A program made the translations under genes and the position numbers. DNA of 10,898 bases from NCBI GenBank assembly GCA_009786275.1, contig WQTL01000470.1, forward strand, positions 1 to 10,898, given 5' to 3'. Source of the DNA: Bacillota bacterium. Its GTDB lineage: Bacteria > Bacillota > Clostridia > Oscillospirales > Acutalibacteraceae. The notes beneath the pieces are model-generated. The model saw nothing but the letters and a program-made list of their open reading frames with translations, searched no databases and was not told the DNA's origin. Below, in pieces: positions 6,182 to 10,898 of this stretch. Within the stretch, counting starts at the first letter, position 1. Every line of letters starts with the position of its first letter.

Positions 6182-6781
6182 CTAGAATCCTCGCACAAGA
6201 TACGTATAAAAAACTTCGCCCGATTCTGTTTTATGCTGCAATTCATAGAACGAAGTGCGGGAACGAATTTGTTCTGCAACCATCTCAAATACATCATCTG
6301 GCAGATCCGATGCAACCAAGCCATTCATGATGCAAACGAAAGCGAATTCTTCACAAAGCTGCTCCTTGGTGTACTCCTTCCACTCAACACAAACAGCCCC
6401 GGGCGCAGTTAAATATCGTTCGCCGTTGTTGTTGATGAAGTGATCGAAAAGGGCGTGAAGCGCTTCCTGCGAAAACACGCCCTCCTCGAACCATCCGGCG
6501 AAATGGTTATACCGTTCGGTCATGTCCGGTTCAGTCTTCCGCCACCAACAGAACGGGACGGGTTTACTTGAAGGAAGGCTGTCTCGATACCGCTTTCTGG
6601 CGCGGAAGCAGTCACGGAGATCCCTGAGCAGCGGCATGATGCAGAGAAAGAATTCGCGTGTAATGAGCCAAATCACGCTGAATGTGACTAGTGGCGGGAT
6701 GGGCATTTCTTGCTGCTGCAGGAAAAGTACAATAATCGTCAGAGTCCACCAGGCACAGAGGGAGTCATCGTTTCGATTCAT
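6182..6781 (-). CDS. hypothetical membrane protein, cotranscribed with the recombinase
   Basis: A 199-residue protein that I do not recognise. The N-terminus has two hydrophobic segments: about residues 9-23 (CAWWTLTIIVLFLQQ) and 31-52 (LVTFSVIWLITREFFLCIMPLL). A basic stretch follows (RDCFRARKRYR), then a soluble domain of about 130 residues with ERYNHFAGWFEEGVFSQEALHALFDHF and a Cys-containing acidic region. The soluble part is probably cytoplasmic by the positive-inside rule. The frame is open back into repeat copy 4 (to 6970); I chose the ATG at 6779-6781, preceded by AAAGG at slightly long spacing. It is the first gene after copy 4 and is directly followed by the recombinase. Confidence 0.65.
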   Translation of the reverse strand: MNRNDDSLCAWWTLTIIVLFLQQQEMPIPPLVTFSVIWLITREFFLCIMPLLRDLRDCFRARKRYRDSLPSSKPVPFCWWRKTEPDMTERYNHFAGWFEEGVFSQEALHALFDHFINNNGERYLTAPGAVCVEWKEYTKEQLCEEFAFVCIMNGLVASDLPDDVFEMVAEQIRSRTSFYELQHKTESGEVFYTYLVRGF

Positions 6782-6815
6782 AGTCGATCTGCCTTTCATA
6801 CAGGATAAGTCATAT

Positions 6816-7178
6816 AGCCACTTCCAAATAGGATAACGGACGATGCGGACCGTGCGATGGCTGTTCCGCCTGCGCGCTGTCGCAGCAAGCTTCAGCTGGA
6901 TTGCGACACGCGCGGCGGTGAGGCCGTTCGCGCTGGTCCGGTCGGGAGTGATCCTGTTTTTCAGGCGCAAAGGCGTGCCCCGGCACGCCGTGCGCGAAAC
7001 AATATCTTTGCGATACTTCCAGTTACACCGAAAGCTCTGTCAGGTTCCTCAAGTTCGTGCCAGAAAACAATCTGACTTACGACACCCCCATAGTCCCAGC
7101 GAATGAATGGGACCATGGAGGCGCCGTAAACCGGTTTTAATGGAGGAATGAACGAACCGCAGAAATATTCAAGTGGCT
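6816..7178 (-). repeat. structured repeat, copy 4 (363 bp)
   Basis: Ends AGCCACTT (6816-6823) and AAGTGGCT (7171-7178) pair perfectly. The long hairpin uses AGGAT/ATCCT (6830-6834, 6951-6955), CGGACC/GGTCCG (6846-6851, 6935-6940) and a 17-bp arm at 6866-6884 with 6902-6918 (two bulged bases). The second hairpin has GCGCA/TGCGC and GGCGTGCC/GGCACGCC (6965-6979 with 6982-6995). The conserved hairpin motif is at 7015-7037. The variable hairpin pairs 7077-7086 with 7120-7129, where plus-strand A·C mismatches become G·U on the minus strand. Stem sequences differ from copies 1-3 while pairing is kept. The YodL stop codon lies 39 bases to the right and the membrane-protein start 34 bases to the left. 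Confidence 0.87.
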
Positions 7179-7217
7179 GATCAAAGGTCTTCGTTTGTTT
7201 TATTGACGGAGCTTTAG

Positions 7218-7772
7218 CTACAATTCCTCCCAGAACGCACGCTCAACGAGAGACTCCATACCAAGAGCGCTCAGACATTTCAGAATGCCCTCTGGATTCT
7301 TGTCCAAATAGGCTTGAATCAAGTCGCGTCCTTCTCGCGCCGGATAATTGTCATTCATTTCTATGCGCTGAATGAGTACATTCATCAGAGTGTAGCGAGC
7401 TACACGATCTTCTTTGAGTAGCTCCAGCCGCCTGGAAAAATCGTTTTCGGTTCCGACCAGAAAGCTATAGAACTCAACCGGTTTCCAACCAACACTGTCA
7501 CAGAAAAAGCATTTGCGTTCCCCGGTGTCCTCAAGAATTTCAACGATGTCAGAAACCGAGAGCGAATGGCCTGTGAAATCCGCAGGATGATATAAGTTGA
7601 AGCGTTCATATACGCCTTCAGGGGTTTCCGATTTGGCCTGATAGGAATAAACCCTGTCGTAAAGCTGCGTCGGCGGCCGCTTGTGTCTTTGATGCTCGAA
7701 CTCACTCCAGCAACGAAAGATCAGGCCCATGGTGTCCCTCTCGTGGTTGATTTGATAGATGTTGACGGTCAT
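7218..7772 (-). CDS. YodL-domain protein
   Basis: A 184-residue protein whose first 100 residues match the YodL pattern: an N-terminal VNIYQI strand, an acidic middle with PEGVYERFN.YHPADF, then the signature FTGHSLSVSDIVEI (about residues 66-79) and CDSVGWKPVEFYSF. YodL domains recur in clostridial mobile elements and large polyvalent proteins; their activity is unknown. The last 80 residues are helical and acidic (RDLIQAYLDKNPEGILKCLSALG) and not recognised. GGGAGGAG ahead of the ATG at 7770-7772 fixes the start, which falls in the 14-base gap after the upstream gene, so the two are cotranscribed. Repeat copy 4 follows 39 bases after the stop. Confidence 0.82.
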   Translation of the reverse strand: MTVNIYQINHERDTMGLIFRCWSEFEHQRHKRPPTQLYDRVYSYQAKSETPEGVYERFNLYHPADFTGHSLSVSDIVEILEDTGERKCFFCDSVGWKPVEFYSFLVGTENDFSRRLELLKEDRVARYTLMNVLIQRIEMNDNYPAREGRDLIQAYLDKNPEGILKCLSALGMESLVERAFWEEL

Positions 7773-7786
7773 GATCTTTCTCCTCC

Positions 7787-8593
7787 CTACGCCGCGATGT
7801 CCGCTTTGATCATCGCCATAGTGTTCACGCCGTACTTCTGGTTGTAATGGCCGATGATCCCCTCGATGGTGGGCTTTTCGACCATCTTGTAATAGGAGAT
7901 CAGGCCGTTGAACGCCATGATGTCTTCCAGTGGCCAAGCCGTACCGTTGCGGCGGTCCAGGATGTAGTTGTTGAGCATGGCGTGGAAATGCTTCTTCTTT
8001 TGATGCCCGATGGTGATTTCATTGTCCTTGTTCAGCACCACGCCCAGGTTCCAGTTGGAGCCGGACTTGGAACCATAACGGGTTTTCTCCGGCTTGACGA
8101 CAAAGGGGGCGTGGAAGTATTGCATAGCGTTGTCGAACCTTCTCCCCGTTCCTCCCCATCCCCTGCGGAGCGTTACATACGGATTGAATTCAGCTCCAGG
8201 GTTTTCTTCGATAAGGCTCTGGAGGTAGTTCCCCTGCTTATTGTAGAACACAATCCGCTTCGCGGTCGGCTCCGCTTCCAGTAGAAGCTCTTCATGCGCC
8301 TGGCTCGCGTTAAAAATGCGAACTGTCTCTGCATAGTCACACCAGCAACCCCAAAAATTCGCAAGCAAAGCATCATCGACGACAACGATGCAAGGCCCTT
8401 TGCCGCGCGTGGCATCGCTGATGGCCTCCGCTAATTTAGGAGATATGGCGTTCATGGAAACCCGCTCGCCGAACCCAGCCCGCGTGAGGGCTGGTGGATC
8501 CATCAGAATATGCCCGTGCCCGGTTAGAAAGTGATCGCTGACTTGCGGAAAGGTATCATCAATTTGATATACCTGAATTTTACATGTGCTCAA
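7787..8593 (-). CDS. protein with a reverse-transcriptase-like C-terminus and unknown N-terminus
   Basis: A 268-residue protein. Residues about 164-260 (FVVKPEKTRYGS, NWNLGVVLNKDNEITIGHQKKK, MAFNGLISYYKMVE, IIGHYNQKYG) resemble the region after the palm domain in bacterial retron-type reverse transcriptases: the K-T-R strand, the GLxxN motif and the thumb helices. No YxDD catalytic motif and no finger motifs are present, so it cannot be a working polymerase by itself. Residues 1-145 (IQVYQIDDTF, DPPALTRAGFGERVSMNAISPKLAEAI, PCIVVVDDALLANFWGCWCDYAE) are unrecognised. The start is a TTG at 8591-8593 behind a strong GAGGAGAG site. The RT relation is from pattern memory and could be a domain fused to another function. 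Confidence 0.65.
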   Translation of the reverse strand: MSTCKIQVYQIDDTFPQVSDHFLTGHGHILMDPPALTRAGFGERVSMNAISPKLAEAISDATRGKGPCIVVVDDALLANFWGCWCDYAETVRIFNASQAHEELLLEAEPTAKRIVFYNKQGNYLQSLIEENPGAEFNPYVTLRRGWGGTGRRFDNAMQYFHAPFVVKPEKTRYGSKSGSNWNLGVVLNKDNEITIGHQKKKHFHAMLNNYILDRRNGTAWPLEDIMAFNGLISYYKMVEKPTIEGIIGHYNQKYGVNTMAMIKADIAA

Positions 8594-8600
8594 TTTTACG

Positions 8601-8608
8601 CTCTCCTC
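8601..8608 (-). promoter_or_regulatory. ribosome binding site for a TTG start
   Basis: GAGGAGAG on the minus strand, seven bases before TTG at 8591-8593. The next ATG (at about 8584-8586) lies only a few codons inside and has no site of its own, so the TTG is the best start. Confidence 0.6.
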
Positions 8609-8734
8609 ACGCTATTATGAACTGGTTTCGCTGTTGATTGATTTCCTCTTTGCCCGAAAGCTTACGCTAAAAGGGGGATGCGTCGATGGAGACGACGCCT
8701 CAGTCCATGCAGTTCGGGCAGGGGTGGTAGAGCA

Positions 8735-8893
8735 TCAGACATTCTCCTTTAAGCCAAGAATTTCGGCGACGAGGGGACCGAGCTTTTCTGTTTGGTCGAT
8801 GTCGATATTAGAGCGGGTTAAGTTCATGCGCTTTGGCAACTCATATATAATTGAGGATTGGGCATTTTCGCACTGCGCGCGGGACGGAACACT
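8735..8893 (-). pseudogene. possible 3' remnant of a minus-strand gene
   Basis: An open minus-strand stretch of 52 codons ending in TGA reads like coding sequence: AQCENAQSSIIYELPKR, then MNLTRSNIDID, then EKLGPLVAEILGLKENV. The TGA overlaps an ATG (TGATG) that opens a 12-codon frame with a CPNC zinc-knuckle beginning (8701-8736) before a stop. No ribosome binding site precedes the internal ATG at 8825-8827. It lies upstream of and in line with the gene at 7787-8593, but is antisense to the first codons of the plus-strand gene that I start at 8826. It could be the tail of a gene cut by the plus-strand insertion, a short genuine peptide, or chance. Confidence 0.3.
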
Positions 8894-9824
8894 TCATTTG
8901 GAAAACAAGGACAAGAAGCAGGAACTGCCGAAAGAAGCTTTTTTGGGAACGCAGGTACAGCAAGACGAAAAACCGAAAAGGTCTTTGTCGGCTTATATAG
9001 ACATGCTGAAACAGCAAAAAGCGGAAAAACCGCCTAAAGAGCCCAAAATGTCTTTAAAGCAAAAGGTTGCCGCGCATCGCGCCGAAACAAAAGCATGGTG
9101 GCAGGATGAAAAGCGAGAGCGGCTGCGCAGAGCGTTTGCGATCCCTATCACGAAAGAAGAAGGCTGGGCTTGGAAAGTAATCCTTACCACACTGGGCGCG
9201 GCGGCGTCGATCGCGGCGGTCATAGGGCTTGGCGTTGCCTTCAGGCAGCTCCAGGAAGCCATAAAAACCAACGGGAGCCAAAAGGCGGAAACGACCAGCG
9301 TAGTTAGCACCACAGAACCATCTACCGCCCCATCTACGACTGCTCCCTCTGCTACAACAATTGAGCCTATTACTACCGAGGCCGAACGCGAGACCGAAAC
9401 GTCCATGGAGGCGGAGGACGCGACGCAAGCGCAAGGCGGTGCCAATCAGTCCACCACAACCCGCACAACAACGACCAAGAAGTCAGCAACATCACCCATT
9501 CGTATACGGATTGACCCCAAGAGCGGAAGCTGGTATGGCGAAACATTATACCTTCGGGTAAATGCGGATGGAACAAACAACGAGTTGGGATCCTTCGCCG
9601 TGCATATTGAGAACACGGATAACACAGGCTACGAGGTAAAATTCTCCAATAACTATGCCGGGCTTGTGCCAGTTCTCGGTAAAATCGGGGACACGGTGAC
9701 TGTGCGGGGGAACGGCACGTTCATTCCGGCCGGCAGTTCAGAAAATGTGAGAGTTACCGTTATTCCGAACGCCGATAAAAGCAAATCCGCAACATGCTGG
9801 ATCACCGTGCAAAAGTCATATTGA
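8826..9824 (+). CDS. membrane-anchored protein with Thr-rich linker and extracellular beta domain
   Basis: About 332 residues in the chosen frame. A charged cytoplasmic part (residues 25-112, rich in Lys/Glu/Arg, with RSLSAYIDMLKQQKAEK and HRAETKAWWQDEKRERLRR) leads to one membrane segment at about 115-139 (WKVILTTLGAAASIAAVIGLGVAF). A Thr/Ser/Glu-rich linker of about 80 residues follows, then a C-terminal domain with Ig-like beta-strand spacing (SGSWYGETLYLRVNADG, GSFAVHIENTDNTGYEV, SSENVRVTVIPNADKS). Such a linker is typical of surface-exposed proteins. The start is uncertain: the frame is open from 8586, no candidate ATG (8799, 8826, 9003) has a good ribosome site, and the first part overlaps a possible antisense gene remnant. 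Function unknown. Confidence 0.72.
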   Translation: MRFGNSYIIEDWAFSHCARDGTLHLENKDKKQELPKEAFLGTQVQQDEKPKRSLSAYIDMLKQQKAEKPPKEPKMSLKQKVAAHRAETKAWWQDEKRERLRRAFAIPITKEEGWAWKVILTTLGAAASIAAVIGLGVAFRQLQEAIKTNGSQKAETTSVVSTTEPSTAPSTTAPSATTIEPITTEAERETETSMEAEDATQAQGGANQSTTTRTTTTKKSATSPIRIRIDPKSGSWYGETLYLRVNADGTNNELGSFAVHIENTDNTGYEVKFSNNYAGLVPVLGKIGDTVTVRGNGTFIPAGSSENVRVTVIPNADKSKSATCWITVQKSY

Positions 9825-9876
9825 TGAATCAGGGGAACAACGAACAGAAAGCAAAACTACAGAAAGAGGTGCTGCA

Positions 9877-10032
9877 ATGAGCTGGGCTGAATTTTGGAGT
9901 GGCATTGTGACCAGTTGGGATATGCTTTGGACTGGTGCGAAGCCTTTCCTTCCAGGGTTGTTTGAAATATGGTGGAGTATTACAGTTGGTATGGTGCAGG
10001 TTGGATTAGAGGTTCTCTTTGCCCTGTTTTAG
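9877..10032 (+). CDS. 51-residue hydrophobic peptide
   Basis: A very small gene encoding a Trp-rich peptide (six Trp in 51 residues). It starts MSWAEFWSG and has one long hydrophobic stretch, FLPGLFEIWWSITVGMV through LEVLFALF, that could span the membrane; there is no charged tail. AGAGGTG at 9864-9870, six bases before the ATG, is a good ribosome site. It follows the membrane-anchored gene by 52 bases on the same strand and is followed by a strong hairpin, so the pair probably forms one operon. A membrane partner of the larger protein, or a small toxin- or holin-like peptide, are both possible; nothing in the sequence decides between them. Confidence 0.6.
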   Translation: MSWAEFWSGIVTSWDMLWTGAKPFLPGLFEIWWSITVGMVQVGLEVLFALF

Positions 10033-10064
10033 ACGGTGAAAATACACTCCCTGATTCATGAGCG

Positions 10065-10102
10065 AACGCGCCCGTTTCTCCTAATCTGGATACGGGCGCG
10101 TT
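10065..10102 (+). terminator. strong GC-rich hairpin after the membrane-protein pair
   Basis: A perfect 11-bp stem AACGCGCCCGT (10065-10075) with ACGGGCGCGTT (10092-10102) around a 16-base loop, 32 bases after the small peptide stop. There is no T run directly after it, so it is not a textbook intrinsic terminator; it may terminate weakly or protect the 3' end of the message. A run of nine A at 10116-10124 lies beyond it. Confidence 0.5.
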
Positions 10103-10188
10103 GTATCTAGAGCTCAAAAAAAAAGATATGCTGTGTGAATTCCAAGGTAATACGCTTGAGAAACCGACGTTGTAATGGTACCCCTCTG

Positions 10189-10217
10189 TTGACATCTGAC
10201 TGAAGCCATGGTAAAAT
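10189..10217 (+). promoter_or_regulatory. sigma-A promoter of the P-type ATPase gene
   Basis: Consensus -35 TTGACA (10189-10194) and -10 TAAAAT (10212-10217) with 17-base spacing, giving a leader of about 25 bases before the ATG at 10250. Confidence 0.82.
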
Positions 10218-10249
10218 AATTGCGACACTAATATTGTGGAGGGGGAAGC

Positions 10250-10898
10250 ATGCAGAAACAGCGCGCTACAACGAAAAACACAATAACACTTCCGAATTTA
10301 TCTCGCCTTACCCCGGATATCGAAACCGGCCTTTTGGCAAAAGACGTGCACCAGCGCGTAGAGGCCGGAGCCATCAATACCCAGGGGAGGAGCCTCACAC
10401 CCTCCTACGGGCGCATCATACGGAAAAACACCCTCACCCTGTTCAATATCATCCACCTGTTGCTGACCGCGGCCATCCTCTGGGCGGGATACCCCTGGCC
10501 TGCGGGCTATGTGCGCAACATCCTGTTTCTCGGGATCGCCATCTTTAGCAGTGCGATGGGCATCTTCCAGGAAGTCCGTTCGAAGCGCACGCTGGACAAG
10601 CTTTCCGTCCTGACGCAGGCCAAGGTTCATGTCATGCGGGATGGCCGGCGGCGGACTGTCGCGCCAGAGGAGCTGGTGCTGGACGACATCGTCTGCCTTT
10701 CGGCGGGGGATCAGATCTGCGCGGACGCGGTGGTCGTGGAAGCTGGCGGTTTGGAGACCGATGAGTCCCTGCTCACGGGCGAGGCGGAGCGCATCAAAAA
10801 AGCTGCCGGGGACCAGGTGCTCTCAGGCAGTTATGTCGCGGGTGGACAAGCCCATGTGCGGGTTACGGCGGTGGGGGCGGACAACTATGCCACCGCGC
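10250..10898 (+). CDS. cation-transporting P-type ATPase, N-terminal part (runs off the window)
   Basis: The first 216 residues of a P-type (E1-E2) ATPase; the phosphorylation and nucleotide-binding domains lie beyond the window. Visible parts are an N-terminal cytoplasmic stretch, two hydrophobic segments (about 62-80, NTLTLFNIIHLLLTAAILWA, and 89-107, RNILFLGIAIFSSAMGIF), then the actuator domain: KLSVLTQAKVHVMRDG, EELVLDDIVCLSAGDQICAD, and the loop DESLLTGEA (171-179). The usual TGES loop is TGEA here. GGAGGGGG a few bases ahead of the ATG supports this start. The layout resembles Firmicutes cation pumps of the Ca/Mg-type branch, but the ion cannot be told from this part. Confidence 0.92.
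   Translation, partial: MQKQRATTKNTITLPNLSRLTPDIETGLLAKDVHQRVEAGAINTQGRSLTPSYGRIIRKNTLTLFNIIHLLLTAAILWAGYPWPAGYVRNILFLGIAIFSSAMGIFQEVRSKRTLDKLSVLTQAKVHVMRDGRRRTVAPEELVLDDIVCLSAGDQICADAVVVEAGGLETDESLLTGEAERIKKAAGDQVLSGSYVAGGQAHVRVTAVGADNYATA

Noticed and set aside
1388..7178. The repeats as group I or group II introns
   Set aside because: They lie between genes, not within them, and I could not find the conserved group I core or a group II domain V-like hairpin on either strand; no intron-encoded protein is present.
1388..7178. The repeats as classical integron attC sites
   Set aside because: They are 242-363 bp, well above the usual attC size, and the ends do not show the GTTRRRY / RYYYAAC core pair; the recombinase also lacks the integron-integrase layout. 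Only the array logic is similar.
1388..7178. The repeats as omega RNA / HEARO-type guides of IscB or TnpB elements
   Set aside because: No IscB, TnpB or HNH/RuvC-type protein is encoded in the window and the sequence does not match what I remember of these RNAs; I cannot run a covariance search to exclude a distant relation.
1388..7178. A CRISPR array
   Set aside because: Repeat units are far too long and irregularly spaced, and genes rather than short spacers lie between them.
8651..8672. A stray copy of the conserved CCGAAAGC motif upstream of the RT-like gene
   Set aside because: The match is only about nine bases, with no hairpin partner or repeat ends nearby.
8586..8825. An 80-residue N-terminal extension of the membrane-anchored protein
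   Set aside because: There is no ribosome site at 8586, the translation has no recognisable character, and it is antisense to a better minus-strand coding stretch.

Overview
The window (about 10.9 kb) looks like accessory DNA from a Clostridia-type Firmicute of moderate GC. The evidence is strong AGGAGG-type ribosome binding sites, TTGACA/TATAAT-like promoters, and small genes typical of clostridial mobile elements: YodL, LPD28-like, YpsA/SLOG, a Lar-like zinc protein, an XRE regulator and a reverse-transcriptase-like C-terminus. I cannot name a genus. The right edge looks like more ordinary chromosome, with the first two thirds of a kilobase of a P-type cation ATPase behind a near-consensus promoter.

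Layout, left to right. 135-910: two overlapping minus-strand genes (LPD28-like and SLOG), with an XRE repressor-like gene divergent at 1048-1383. 1388-7178: an array of four copies of one large structured repeat (242, 347, 340 and 363 bp), all in the same orientation, separated by short blocks of genes. Block 1 is a single Lar-like gene. Block 2 holds two minus-strand genes (a BRCT plus MazG-like fusion and a hypothetical) and a plus-strand ECF sigma/anti-sigma pair. Block 3 is a membrane protein and a tyrosine recombinase. To the right of copy 4 lie a YodL gene and a gene with an RT-like C-terminus. 8826-10032: a plus-strand membrane-anchored protein and a 51-residue hydrophobic peptide, followed by a strong hairpin. 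10189-10898: the ATPase promoter and 5' end.

The most notable feature is the repeat family. Each copy begins AGCCACTTCC and ends AAGTGGCT (AAGTGGTT in copy 1) on the plus strand, so the ends pair. Inside are a long branched hairpin, a GC-rich hairpin, a near-invariant hairpin around CGGTAACACCGAAAGC, and (clearest in copies 2-4) a hairpin of variable sequence. Stems are preserved while their sequence changes. In three of four junctions the repeat starts 0-2 bp after the stop codon of the adjacent minus-strand gene. On the minus strand the order is therefore gene, repeat, gene, repeat, with a tyrosine recombinase gene inside the array. This resembles an integron cassette array in logic, but the repeats do not look like attC sites and the recombinase is unusual in lacking an obvious core-binding domain. 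I do not recognise the repeat as a known RNA or DNA element. Whether it works as RNA, as folded single-stranded DNA, or as a passive repeat is not settled by the sequence.

Wobble pairing favours the minus strand as the folded one: most A·C mismatches seen on the plus strand become G·U on the minus strand. Positions 1-134 and 10033-10188 contain no gene that I can support.
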